A program made the translations under genes and the position numbers. This document shows positions 29,556 through 38,706 of a stretch of 64,000 bases of DNA, in pieces (within the stretch, counting starts at the first letter, position 1; each line of letters opens with the position of its first letter). The notes below the pieces were generated by a model, which searched no databases, was not told where the DNA came from, and saw only the letters and a program-made list of their open reading frames with translations. Location: NCBI GenBank assembly GCA_004134985.1, contig REGQ01000009.1, forward strand, positions 1-64,000, written 5' to 3'. This DNA is from Paenibacillaceae bacterium. Its GTDB lineage: Bacteria > Bacillota > Bacilli > Paenibacillales > Paenibacillaceae.

Positions 29556-31322
29556 ATGAAACTTAGAAAAACGATTTACAGCAAAATGAACATCGCAATC
29601 TCCTTATTTATTATGATTATCATCTTTCTATATGGATTATCCAATCAAGTGAGCATCAACGTTGTCGAATCGCTGCTGCAAAAGGAAAACAGCAATCAGC
29701 TCGAATTTCTCCGCAAGCAAATGGATGCGATGGCCTACAGTATGGCGATGAATACAATTTCACTGTCGCGTGATCCGACCGTGCTTGAATTGGAAAAGGC
29801 GCTGTTCAAGAAAGACCAGCAGCGCATCCCGCAGGTCGAGGCGACTGTTCAGGAAAAATTGAACTTGCAAAGTTCGGCCAGCAGTTGGTATAACGAGATT
29901 TCCGTTCATTTTCCAGCGGTAAAGCGAAAGATGTCTACCGGTATTAATCAAAGCAATAACAAATATGACGAGCAGCAGTTAGACCTTACTTCCCGGCAAT
30001 CCAGTTGGGTATATCAACCCGATCCTTTAATGGTAAATACTTCTAAATTCATCTACTCTGCAGGAGGTCCGCTGAACGGGAAAGGACCAATCGAGCAGAG
30101 CATTGTCATTGTGCAAATGGCGATTAACGAAAAAAGCGTCTCTTCGCTGCTCGATCAATTGAAGTCAGGCAGCAAGGGCGATCCATTCATGGTCAATGGA
30201 AAACAGGAAGTGATCTACAATCAGACCTCTGACCAGGTTCTTTCCCGTGCGGTCGTCGAGGCTTTATACCGGGAACAGCCGGAAGAGGCAGGAACATTGC
30301 AGACGAAGCTGCACAACAAAACCTATTTGGTCAACTATGTTTATTCCAAGCCGCTTGATTTTTATATCGTGGATTACACCCCGATTCAGCAAATTTTATC
30401 GCCGATTACGATGAGCCGCAACTTGTTCTATGGCTGTATCGCCTTGCTGCTCGCCCTTGGACTTTCGGCCTCCTACTTGCTGTACAAAAATGTGCAGCAG
30501 CCGCTGCAAGCGCTCATTGGCGTGTTGAGGAAATTTCAAAACGGCGACTTTAGCGTACGACTTCAGCGCTGGTTTAATAACGAGTTTGACTTTATTACCG
30601 TCCGGTTTAATGAAATGGCAGGCCAAATCCAGCACTTGTTCGAAAATGTGTACGAAGAACGGAACCGCTCCCGGCTGGCGACGCTTAAGCTGCTTCAGGC
30701 GCAGATCAATCCGCATTTTTTGTACAACTGTCTGAACTTCATTATCAGCTCGGCCAATTTGGGGCGGCAGCAATCGGTCGTAGCGATGGCGTATAATTTA
30801 AGCGACTATTACCGATATATGACCAGACTGGACAACCACAACACTACGCTGCGCGATGAGCTCAAGCTGGTTGAAAACTATTTGGAAATTCATAAGTTGC
30901 GGCTGCAGCGTATCGAGTATGAGATGCACGTGCCCGAAGCGATGCTTGATCTTAAGGTGCCGCGTCTGCTGATTCAGCCGATTGTGGAAAATGCAATCAT
31001 CCACGGACTTGAACCGAAAATGGGTGGCGGCCGAATTGTGATTACCGGAAGTCTCAGCGGCGAGTTTGTCCGTCTTGCCATCGAGGACGATGGCGTTGGC
31101 ATGGCAGAAGACGAGCTGTGGCGCTTGAAGGAGCGGTTGAACCGTTCGTCGATGGACAGCGAAACGAGCTGCGGCATGTGGAATGTTCATCAACGGCTTA
31201 AGCATGGCTTTGGAGAGAGCGCCGGGCTGGACATTGAGAGCCGTCTATCCGGGAAGTCCGGAATGTGCGTGTCTTTGTATTGGAAAGGAGAATTAACTAA
31301 TGACCCGATTGCTGCTGGTTGA
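29556..31322 (+). CDS. YesM-type sensor histidine kinase (module 2)
   Basis: A 588-residue membrane kinase with helix 1 at about 13-33, an extracellular sensing domain, and helix 2 at about 289-309. A HAMP linker, LQAQINPHFLYNCLNFI (His near 386) and an ATPase domain (EDDGVGMAEDEL; CGMWNVHQRL) follow. Its end overlaps the regulator at 31300. Probably senses a sugar or glycan and controls 33038-36112. Confidence 0.92.
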   Translation: MKLRKTIYSKMNIAISLFIMIIIFLYGLSNQVSINVVESLLQKENSNQLEFLRKQMDAMAYSMAMNTISLSRDPTVLELEKALFKKDQQRIPQVEATVQEKLNLQSSASSWYNEISVHFPAVKRKMSTGINQSNNKYDEQQLDLTSRQSSWVYQPDPLMVNTSKFIYSAGGPLNGKGPIEQSIVIVQMAINEKSVSSLLDQLKSGSKGDPFMVNGKQEVIYNQTSDQVLSRAVVEALYREQPEEAGTLQTKLHNKTYLVNYVYSKPLDFYIVDYTPIQQILSPITMSRNLFYGCIALLLALGLSASYLLYKNVQQPLQALIGVLRKFQNGDFSVRLQRWFNNEFDFITVRFNEMAGQIQHLFENVYEERNRSRLATLKLLQAQINPHFLYNCLNFIISSANLGRQQSVVAMAYNLSDYYRYMTRLDNHNTTLRDELKLVENYLEIHKLRLQRIEYEMHVPEAMLDLKVPRLLIQPIVENAIIHGLEPKMGGGRIVITGSLSGEFVRLAIEDDGVGMAEDELWRLKERLNRSSMDSETSCGMWNVHQRLKHGFGESAGLDIESRLSGKSGMCVSLYWKGELTNDPIAAG

Positions 31323-32931
31323 TGATGAACCGGTTATATTAGAAGAATTGGCTTCATTTCTGACGAAAACGCCTGGCATCGAGCAGGTGTATACGGCTGC
31401 TTCCGGTCCGGAGGCTGTGGAGCTGATTGAACAGTTCCCGATTGATATTATTGTATCGGATATACGGATGCCAGGTATGACCGGTCTGGAGCTATGCGAG
31501 TACGCCCGCGTCAATTGGCCGATGATCCAGTGCATCCTGCTGTCTGGTTATGCGGAGTTCGAATATGCACAGCAGGCGCTCAAAAATCAGGTAGCCGATT
31601 ACCTGCTCAAACCTGTAAAAAAGGACGAACTGCTCGATACCATTCGACTTGTGATGGAGAAAGCGAAGGAGAAGTGGGCCGAAACGGTTTCGAATCGCAA
31701 AGCGCACCAGACATTGCGGTCGAATCTATCGGTGCTCAGGGCCAATCTGCTGCTTGATTTGCTGAGAGGCAAACGTCTTCCTATGGAGCGATTGTCGGAG
31801 GAACTGGACAAGCTCGATATTGCTTTTGCCGAGGGAGGCCAGGCTGCGCTCCTGATGCTGCGAGTAGAGAACCGTTTTTTGGAGTATGATGACCATAGCA
31901 CCTCATTGTTTGAATTTGCTGTCGTGAACATCGCTGAGGAAGTGTTGAATGAGCATTATGATGTCTGGGCGTGCAAGGATGATTATCATTACCTTGTGTT
32001 CCTGCTTAGCCCGAAATCGGACAGCGCTGCGCCCCAGGTTGAAGCCGGCATGCTGCTGGAACGTTTGGCCTGCCAATTGCAAGTTCACATATCCGCCTAT
32101 TTGAACGGCAGCATTTCGGTTCTTGTCAGTCTTGGCGAGACGTTCCCCGCAAGCGTTCCTGAATTGTACCAGAAATCGCTGCAGTTGTTCAGACAGCTTC
32201 CCGGCAGCGAACATGAACAAATGATCCGGCTGTGGGATCAACTGCCGCAAACGCCGATGCGGTCGCTGCAGCGGTTGTACGAACCGCCAACGATGCTGCA
32301 GCTTATGGAGGCGCATCGCTGGAAGGACGCCCGCCAACGGCTGGACGATATTTTTGCCGAGCTAAACGAAGAGGGGCTCGATACCTCCGAACATTTGGCC
32401 GAAGTGTTCTTCGCGCTGTCCAACGCCTACTCCTGCATTGTTCATGGCCATGGATTGCAGCTTGCCACCGTACAGGGCGAGCAGTCCGCTATGGCGGGCA
32501 ATATGTCGCTGCTGCGCTCGGCGAATTTGCTCAATAACTGGTCAAGGGACGTATTGCAGCGTCTTGAGCAAAGCATCCGGGAGGAGACGAAAGGGGCGTC
32601 CAGCTCATTCGTTCAGCAGGTTCACCAATATATCGAGCGGCACTTGGCGGAGGATGTGTCGCTGCAGGCGCTTGGCAGCCATATGCACCTTCATCCGGCC
32701 TATATTTCCTCGATGTACAAGCAGGAAACAGGGGAAAATCTGAGCGATTATATTTATCGATTCAAGATGGACAAGGCTAGCTATCTGCTGCGCACTTCGA
32801 AATTCAAAATCTATGAAGTCGCCTCACAATTGGGATATCAATATACGCCCTATTTTACAAAACTGTTCAAAAACCAGTTCGGCATGGCGCCGCAAGAGTA
32901 TCGCGAAGCACAGCTCGGCAGCAAACATTAA
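31300..32931 (+). CDS. YesN-type AraC response regulator (module 2)
   Basis: A 543-residue regulator: receiver (LLLVDDEPVILEE; Asp near 53 in VSDIRMPGMTG; YLLKPVK), a middle region, and a C-terminal AraC domain (DVSLQALGSHMHLHPAYISS, then KIYEVASQLGYQYTPYFTKL). AAAGGAG precedes the ATG, which overlaps the kinase end by 23 bases. A likely activator of the adjacent transport genes. Confidence 0.93.
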   Translation: MTRLLLVDDEPVILEELASFLTKTPGIEQVYTAASGPEAVELIEQFPIDIIVSDIRMPGMTGLELCEYARVNWPMIQCILLSGYAEFEYAQQALKNQVADYLLKPVKKDELLDTIRLVMEKAKEKWAETVSNRKAHQTLRSNLSVLRANLLLDLLRGKRLPMERLSEELDKLDIAFAEGGQAALLMLRVENRFLEYDDHSTSLFEFAVVNIAEEVLNEHYDVWACKDDYHYLVFLLSPKSDSAAPQVEAGMLLERLACQLQVHISAYLNGSISVLVSLGETFPASVPELYQKSLQLFRQLPGSEHEQMIRLWDQLPQTPMRSLQRLYEPPTMLQLMEAHRWKDARQRLDDIFAELNEEGLDTSEHLAEVFFALSNAYSCIVHGHGLQLATVQGEQSAMAGNMSLLRSANLLNNWSRDVLQRLEQSIREETKGASSSFVQQVHQYIERHLAEDVSLQALGSHMHLHPAYISSMYKQETGENLSDYIYRFKMDKASYLLRTSKFKIYEVASQLGYQYTPYFTKLFKNQFGMAPQEYREAQLGSKH

Positions 32932-32987
32932 AAAATTCATCTATTTTCTAAAGAAATCATCCGTATCCGGCATTCATCGTCTCCTTT

Positions 32988-32999
32988 ACACTTAAGTGT
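32988..32999. promoter_or_regulatory. 12-bp palindrome upstream of module 2 transport genes
   Basis: ACACTTAAGTGT is a perfect palindrome, 39 bases before the binding-protein start. It could be an operator or a short 5' leader hairpin. No factor can be named. Confidence 0.35.
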
Positions 33000-33037
33000 G
33001 TAAGGGATTGCATAACAACATGAGGGGATGAGAGAAG

Positions 33038-34381
33038 ATGAAGCGATTTTTTTCGGGACTGACAGCTGCAGGATTGCTTGCGATCTCGATCATCGGCTGC
33101 TCTGGCCAGCCGGCTGCGCCGAATGACAACAAGGAGTCCGGCGGACAACCGGAGGGCAAAACGACAGAAATTACGATGCTCTCCCAGGGGAACTGGGAAA
33201 CGACAGGACTGATGGACGTCATTGCCGGATTCGAGAAGGAGAATCCTGGCATCAAGGTAAAGGTGGAAAGCTATCCGTTCCGCCAACTGTTTGAAACGAT
33301 TGAGGTCAAGCTTGGCTCGAAGTCGAAGGATTACGATGTCGTGACCGTCGATGGACCGCTGGTGGCGAATTACTCCGTCAAGGGCTACCTGGAGCCATTG
33401 GAAACGTATATTCCGGCCAGTGAGTATGAAAGCAAGTGGATTGAATCCTCCGTCAAGGCCGGGCAGTATGACGGCAAGCTGATGGCTGCGCCGATGAATA
33501 CATCGTCGCAGGTGCTTTATTACAACAAAGATATTTTCACTGAGAAAGGGATTACACCGCCGGAGTTTGATATCGACAAGCGCTGGACATGGGAGCAGGT
33601 CGTGGAGACAGCACAGAAGCTGACTTACGATACGAACGGCGATGGTCAGACAGATATATTTGGTTTCAGTTTTGATCAGATCAGCCGTGCCTATCAACTG
33701 CTGGCATTATCTGAGAGCCTGGGCGCGAAAGTGCTGGACGACAAAGGCATTACGACGACCGGGTTCATTAATTCTGAAGCTTCCATTGAGGCTGGTAAGT
33801 TTTATTACGATCTGTTCAACACCTGGAAGATCAGTCCGAGACTGATGCCGGAAGAATCCAAGGAATACTTCAAATCCGGCAAGATCGCCATGTTTATCGG
33901 CGGAACGTGGGATGCAGGTAACTTTAAGGATGCCAACGTCAATTATGGCATCGCGCCGCATCCGTACTTTGAAGGGAAAAAGGCCGCAACGCCAACGGGA
34001 AGCTGGCATCTTGGCGTCAGCAAGTTCTCCGAGAACAAAGAGGCGGCAGCCAAATTCATTCGTTACTTGACGATGGGCGAAGGCGCGGAAACCTGGTTTA
34101 ATGGCAATAAAGATTTACCGGCAAATATTGATATTTTGAAAAAGATCGAATCGGATAAACAGTTCGATGAATTCCCTGCGAATGTCCTGCGGATTGCTAC
34201 CTATGAAGCGCAAAATACTGCGGTGTCCCGGCCGCTTACGCCTGGCTATCTCGATTGGGAGACACTTTACAATCAGGCGTATGAGGATATTAAAAACGGC
34301 AGCGACCCGCAAAAGGCGCTCAATGATGTAGCGAACCAGATGGATCGTCAATTGAGCAAATACGAAAGTGTCGCCAAATAA
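33038..34381 (+). CDS. ABC sugar-binding lipoprotein (module 2)
   Basis: A 447-residue carbohydrate-binding lipoprotein with lipobox IIGC (Cys21). It has the family-1 solute-binding pattern (TEITMLSQGNWETTGLMDVI; VLYYNKDIFTEKGI; GKIAMFIGGTWDAGNF; ETWFNGNKDLPANI). Followed after nine bases by the first permease. The ligand is not identifiable. Confidence 0.93.
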   Translation: MKRFFSGLTAAGLLAISIIGCSGQPAAPNDNKESGGQPEGKTTEITMLSQGNWETTGLMDVIAGFEKENPGIKVKVESYPFRQLFETIEVKLGSKSKDYDVVTVDGPLVANYSVKGYLEPLETYIPASEYESKWIESSVKAGQYDGKLMAAPMNTSSQVLYYNKDIFTEKGITPPEFDIDKRWTWEQVVETAQKLTYDTNGDGQTDIFGFSFDQISRAYQLLALSESLGAKVLDDKGITTTGFINSEASIEAGKFYYDLFNTWKISPRLMPEESKEYFKSGKIAMFIGGTWDAGNFKDANVNYGIAPHPYFEGKKAATPTGSWHLGVSKFSENKEAAAKFIRYLTMGEGAETWFNGNKDLPANIDILKKIESDKQFDEFPANVLRIATYEAQNTAVSRPLTPGYLDWETLYNQAYEDIKNGSDPQKALNDVANQMDRQLSKYESVAK

Positions 34382-34390
34382 TTTAAGCCT

Positions 34391-35251
34391 ATGAAAACAG
34401 TCAAATATGTACCTTACCTGTTCCTGCTGCCGGCCGTTGCTTTACTGGCCATCTTCAAGCTATATCCGATCTTGCTGGGACTGAAGGACAGTCTGTTTGC
34501 GCCAGGCTTTATCGCAGGGAAAGCAACTTTCGTAGGTTTGGATAACTACACGTATTTGTTTACGGATGGCGTGTTTTGGAATTCGGTATATGTGACGTTG
34601 TTTTTCAATGTTATTATTAACCCGCTGCAAATTGCGCTCGCCTTCTTGCTGGCCATGATGCTCAATGCAAAGCTGAAAGGCATCAACCTGTTTCGCAGCC
34701 TCAATTTTATTCCGATTACGGTATCGCTGCCGATTGCGTGTGTGCTGTGGAGCATCATGCTCAATCCGGAGCAGGGAGTCGTCAATTCGCTACTAGTGTC
34801 GGTGGGGCTGCCCCAGCAGCTGTTTCTGGCGAGCAAGGATCAGGCGCTTTGGGTCATTATGGCCATTGCGACATGGAAGGGCGTCGGCTATTGGGCGATT
34901 TTTCTGCTCGCCGGGCTCCAGGAAGTGCCAGGATCCTTGTATGAAGCTGCTGATATTGACGGTGCAGGGAAGTGGCAGAAATTCAAGAACGTCACGTTCC
35001 CTATGATGAAAAGGCCGCTTACGTTCGTCATGGTAGCGGATACAGTCGTCAACTTCCTGCTGTTCGCCCCTATGTATATTCTGACCAAGGGTGGCCCGGA
35101 GAAGAGCACGAACGTATTAATGAACGAAAGCTTCACCAATGCATTCGTGTACTCGGACCCTGGCAGGGCGTCGGCGATCGTCATCCTGCTGCTCATTCTT
35201 ATTCTGCTTATCATCGCCGTCCAATTCCGTTTGCTTCGGTCCAAGGCGTAA
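34391..35251 (+). CDS. ABC sugar permease, UgpA-like (module 2)
   Basis: A 286-residue six-helix permease (YVPYLFLLPAVALLAIFKLYP; NLFRSLNFIPITVSLPIACV; EAA loop EAADIDGAGKWQKFKNVTFP). No clear ribosome site precedes it and it starts nine bases after the binding-protein stop, so translational coupling is likely. Confidence 0.92.
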   Translation: MKTVKYVPYLFLLPAVALLAIFKLYPILLGLKDSLFAPGFIAGKATFVGLDNYTYLFTDGVFWNSVYVTLFFNVIINPLQIALAFLLAMMLNAKLKGINLFRSLNFIPITVSLPIACVLWSIMLNPEQGVVNSLLVSVGLPQQLFLASKDQALWVIMAIATWKGVGYWAIFLLAGLQEVPGSLYEAADIDGAGKWQKFKNVTFPMMKRPLTFVMVADTVVNFLLFAPMYILTKGGPEKSTNVLMNESFTNAFVYSDPGRASAIVILLLILILLIIAVQFRLLRSKA

Positions 35252-35269
35252 AAGGAGGTTGAATCCAAA

Positions 35270-36112
35270 ATGCTAATGACGAAACGGGCTTCCAAGACGG
35301 CGATGTATATCGTGCAAATAATTGTCGCGTTTCTGATCGTGTTTCCACTGTTTTTCGCGGTCGTCTCTTCTTTGCGGCCGCTCGACGATATTTACAAGTA
35401 TGTGTCACCTGTAACCTTGCAGACGTTTTTGCCTACGAATACAACATTAGATGCTTACATCACGCTATTTACCGAACGTAATTTCGCCTTGGTACTTTTC
35501 AACACGTTTTTTGTTGCTATTATGACCGTGCTGTTCGGCATTATCTTCGGATCGATGGCAGCATTTGCCTTCGCCAAATTTCAATTTAGAGGTAAAGCTG
35601 CTTTATTTGGGATCGTGCTGCTCACCTTCATGATCCCGTTCGAAGTAATTGCGATCCCGCTGTACGGACTTGTGCAATCGGTTGGCTGGATTGACACTTA
35701 TTACGGATTGATTGTGCCAGCCGTCGCCAACGGGCTTGTCATTTTCCTGTACAGGCAGTTCTTTCTTGACTTGCCCGACGCACTGATTGAATCGGCCCGC
35801 ATCGACGGTGCTTCCTGGTGGAAAATCTATTCCGCCATCATCATGCCCTTGTGCAAGCCGGTCACGATCAGCGCAGGTCTGCTGCTGTTCATCTCGCAAT
35901 GGGAATCGTTCCTGTGGCCGCTTATCGCCACCCGCTCGAAACAGTATAAAGTCATTCAGGTCGCGCTCAGCGACTTTACAACACAGCACGGGACGTTGTG
36001 GAATGAGCTGTATGCGGTGTCGGTCATCGCTGTCATTATTCCGCTTCTGCTGCTTCTGCCACTGCAGCGCTTTTTCGTTCAAGGTGTCGCGAACACCGGT
36101 ATTAAAGAATAA
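35270..36112 (+). CDS. ABC sugar permease, UgpE-like (module 2)
   Basis: A 280-residue permease with six helices; EAA loop ESARIDGASWWKIYSAIIMP and a C-terminus FVQGVANTGIKE typical of the second CUT1 subunit. AAAGGAGG precedes the ATG. No ATPase subunit follows. Confidence 0.92.
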   Translation: MLMTKRASKTAMYIVQIIVAFLIVFPLFFAVVSSLRPLDDIYKYVSPVTLQTFLPTNTTLDAYITLFTERNFALVLFNTFFVAIMTVLFGIIFGSMAAFAFAKFQFRGKAALFGIVLLTFMIPFEVIAIPLYGLVQSVGWIDTYYGLIVPAVANGLVIFLYRQFFLDLPDALIESARIDGASWWKIYSAIIMPLCKPVTISAGLLLFISQWESFLWPLIATRSKQYKVIQVALSDFTTQHGTLWNELYAVSVIAVIIPLLLLLPLQRFFVQGVANTGIKE

Positions 36113-36137
36113 ATTCATTGGATAGGAGTGTACGGTC

Positions 36138-37046
36138 ATGAATTTCCCGCACATAACGGAGGAAGAACGGCTGCGGAGGCTGAAGCCTCCGACCGGCAAA
36201 GTAAGAATGGTGCTGGACACCGATACGTACAATGAAATCGATGATCAGTTTGCGGTCATCTACGCGCTGCAATCCAAAGCCAAACTGCAGATTGATGCTT
36301 TCTACGCTGCGCCGTTCGACAATGAATTGTCGGAGGGGGCCGGGGACGGTATGGAGAAAAGCTACAATGAACTGCAAAAAATTTCTGCCGTTATGGGCAT
36401 TGAAGGGCAGTATCCGATCTACCGGGGTTCCGAATCCTTTATGGCGGAAGCGGGCGTACCAGTAGAAAGCGAAGCAGCACGCAATCTGGTAGAGCGGGCC
36501 ATGGCCTCGGATGCGAACGACCCGCTGTATGTCGTGGCGATTGGCGCGATTACGAATGTGGCTTCGGCGATTTTGATGGAACCGAAGATTATTGAAAAAA
36601 TCGTCGTCGTATGGCTTGGCGGCCATGCGCTGCACTGGCCGGATACGAGGGAGTTTAACCTGTATCAGGACGTGCATGCTGTCCGAACCGTACTCGATTG
36701 CGGTGTGCCGCTTGTGCTGCTGCCGTGCATGGGCGTCACCTCCCACCTGCAAACGACACTATCGGAAATCCGCGACTATGTGAAGGACAAGGGAGAAATC
36801 GGACAATATTTATATGAAACCTATAAAAATTGCAATCATGATCATCTTGGCTACTCCCGGGTTATTTGGGATATTTCGACGATCGCCTATTTGATCGACG
36901 AGAGCTGGACGCCAAGCTCGCTCGTTCACAGTCCGCTGCTGTCGGATGATTGCCGCTGGAGTACGGATACCTCCCGCCATTTCATCCGGTATGTCTGGAG
37001 CATCAAGCGCGATGAGGTGTTCAAAGATTTGTTTACCAAACTGTAA
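36138..37046 (+). CDS. Nucleoside hydrolase family protein
   Basis: A 302-residue enzyme with the inosine-uridine nucleoside hydrolase Asp cluster VLDTDTYNEIDDQFAVIYAL near residue 30, which binds calcium and ribose, and VVAIGAITNVASAIL further on. Such enzymes cleave N-ribosides; this subgroup often sits in sugar operons. TAGGAGTG precedes the ATG. It is the last gene of module 2, ahead of a strong terminator, suggesting that the imported compound may be a riboside or related sugar (inference). Confidence 0.88.
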   Translation: MNFPHITEEERLRRLKPPTGKVRMVLDTDTYNEIDDQFAVIYALQSKAKLQIDAFYAAPFDNELSEGAGDGMEKSYNELQKISAVMGIEGQYPIYRGSESFMAEAGVPVESEAARNLVERAMASDANDPLYVVAIGAITNVASAILMEPKIIEKIVVVWLGGHALHWPDTREFNLYQDVHAVRTVLDCGVPLVLLPCMGVTSHLQTTLSEIRDYVKDKGEIGQYLYETYKNCNHDHLGYSRVIWDISTIAYLIDESWTPSSLVHSPLLSDDCRWSTDTSRHFIRYVWSIKRDEVFKDLFTKL

Positions 37047-37062
37047 ATATTTAGAAATATTG

Positions 37063-37098
37063 CAGCAACGGGAACTCCGGCAGGAGTTCCCGTTGCTG
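37063..37098. terminator. 16-bp stem-loop terminator
   Basis: A perfect 16-bp stem (CAGCAACGGGAACTCC) with loop GGCA. It begins 17 bases after the nucleoside hydrolase stop and 40 bases beyond the convergent anti-sigma gene end, so it may serve both strands. Confidence 0.8.
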
Positions 37099-37137
37099 TC
37101 GTTTGTCCGGCACAGGCTTTTTCCCCAGAGCCCGAAC

Positions 37138-37986
37138 TTATTCTGCAGCGAGCTCCGCGACCAAGGTGCCATCGCTTTTGAATGACAGCAACAATGTTTT
37201 GGCTGCAGTCTGCCCGCTTGTGAAGGTAACGTTGACCGTAATTTTCTCGCGGGGGAAATCTGCGGGATTCACATTTTCGTCATTGGCCATTTCCTCTGAT
37301 ACATACCATGGCCGCCATCTTACCGCAAAGGACTCGTCACCCAGTTCCTTATAATAGATAGCGGTCACTTGCTTGCCATCCTGTTTATAAGGCGGATTCG
37401 CAGAGGTCATCATAACGGATAGGGATTGTTTGCCGTCCCTGCTCGCCTTGAACGCAATATAGTCCGGGTCCTGGTCTCTCATTACTATATCGGTGTACGC
37501 TAACTCCCCAAGCTCGCTCGTATACGCAACACTTTTTATTCCCTCACCTGAAACGGTAAAATAATCTACGCCATGCAAATACGTGTTGTACCTCGTGCTG
37601 CCGTCTTGCTGCACAATCGCTTGATTTCTTTTCAATACGCCGAACGGCACAGTGACCTGAACGCCTTCAGCAATTTCAATTGGCTGGCGGTCAGGCTGCG
37701 CAACGCCGGCTTCTTTCATCCCATCGGCATAAGCGACCATAGTGAACGTCGGTGGATTGCCCCTCCCGACAAACAAGCTTCCCCCTATTAGCAAACAGAT
37801 CATTACTGCCGCCGCTGCCGCTTTCAAAGCGAGGCGTCTGGGTGTCATGTCCGAAACCAGCCGTTTCCTGGTAAATTGTTGTTCCGCCCGATGCTTGCGA
37901 ACCAAAATCTCGTTCAACATGTTGGTTTTCTGGATTTCACTCGGCGTCATCGTATCAATTGCACGATTCAGTTGTTCTTCCTCCAT
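37138..37986 (-). CDS. Anti-sigma factor, DUF4179-like
   Basis: A 282-residue protein with a short cytoplasmic N-terminus (MEEEQLNRAIDTMTPSEI), one membrane helix at about 53-73 (ALKAAAAAVMICLLIGGSLFV) and an extracellular beta-rich domain. It overlaps the ECF sigma gene by 32 bases. This pairing and topology are those of membrane anti-sigma factors that hold the sigma factor until an envelope signal arrives. DUF4179 is my best family guess. Confidence 0.8.
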   Translation of the reverse strand: MEEEQLNRAIDTMTPSEIQKTNMLNEILVRKHRAEQQFTRKRLVSDMTPRRLALKAAAAAVMICLLIGGSLFVGRGNPPTFTMVAYADGMKEAGVAQPDRQPIEIAEGVQVTVPFGVLKRNQAIVQQDGSTRYNTYLHGVDYFTVSGEGIKSVAYTSELGELAYTDIVMRDQDPDYIAFKASRDGKQSLSVMMTSANPPYKQDGKQVTAIYYKELGDESFAVRWRPWYVSEEMANDENVNPADFPREKITVNVTFTSGQTAAKTLLLSFKSDGTLVAELAAE

Positions 37987-38482
37987 GGGTTTTCCCTCCT
38001 GTCAGATGTCCTTTCAATCGTTTGCGGCCTTTGCTGAGCTGCGTGCGAACGGTACTGTCCTTGCGTCCGAGCAGCTTGGCAATTTCTTTGGTGGCGTAAC
38101 CTTCGAAATAAAATAAATATAAAACGATTTTGTACCTGTCAGGCTGTTCGAGCAGCAGTTCCAATAGTTCACCCCCCGGACGATCCAGTGCAGTTGGGGA
38201 GTGATCCGCTAATTGGCTCACAGGGGACCGTTTTCGCTTCCACCAGTAATTCAGCATGTTTTTGCAGTGGTTTTGGGTCGTCACGATCAGCCATGCCTTC
38301 TCATGCTCATCATCCGCAAAGCGCGGACCCCGCTGAATCAACTTCATAAATACAGACTGAACCGCATCTTCCGTATCCGGTACATTTCTAAGAAACATAT
38401 AGCTTACCCGGTAGACCGTATCTACGTGTCGGCGGTATATAGCAGTAATTTCTGCGTTTGTACGCTGCGAGTGCTCATTCAT
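37955..38482 (-). CDS. ECF RNA polymerase sigma factor
   Basis: A 175-residue sigma-70 factor with only regions 2 and 4: YRVSYMFLRNVPDTEDAVQSVF (region 2, with DAVQ contact) and YLFYFEGYATKEIAKLLGRK plus DSTVRTQLSKGRKRLKGHL (region 4). Cotranscribed with its anti-sigma. GAGAGGGGGGA precedes the ATG. The target genes are unknown. Confidence 0.93.
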   Translation of the reverse strand: MNEHSQRTNAEITAIYRRHVDTVYRVSYMFLRNVPDTEDAVQSVFMKLIQRGPRFADDEHEKAWLIVTTQNHCKNMLNYWWKRKRSPVSQLADHSPTALDRPGGELLELLLEQPDRYKIVLYLFYFEGYATKEIAKLLGRKDSTVRTQLSKGRKRLKGHLTGGKTHGGRTTESCN

Positions 38483-38706
38483 ATTTTCCCCCCTCTCTAT
38501 AACAACACAATGCAGGGAGGCAAAATGTTGACCCTGTTTGAAAAAAAAGTATGAATCATTTAGGTTCCTCCTGGATATCAGGTTTTGAACCTCTGTTATG
38601 TTAATAAATTATACATGAGATAATAAAGCCAAGCCGCCGAAAAATAAGCTATAATAAATTGCTGATGAAATGACAGATCGGGGCAAGGACAAGGGGGAGC
38701 GGAGGA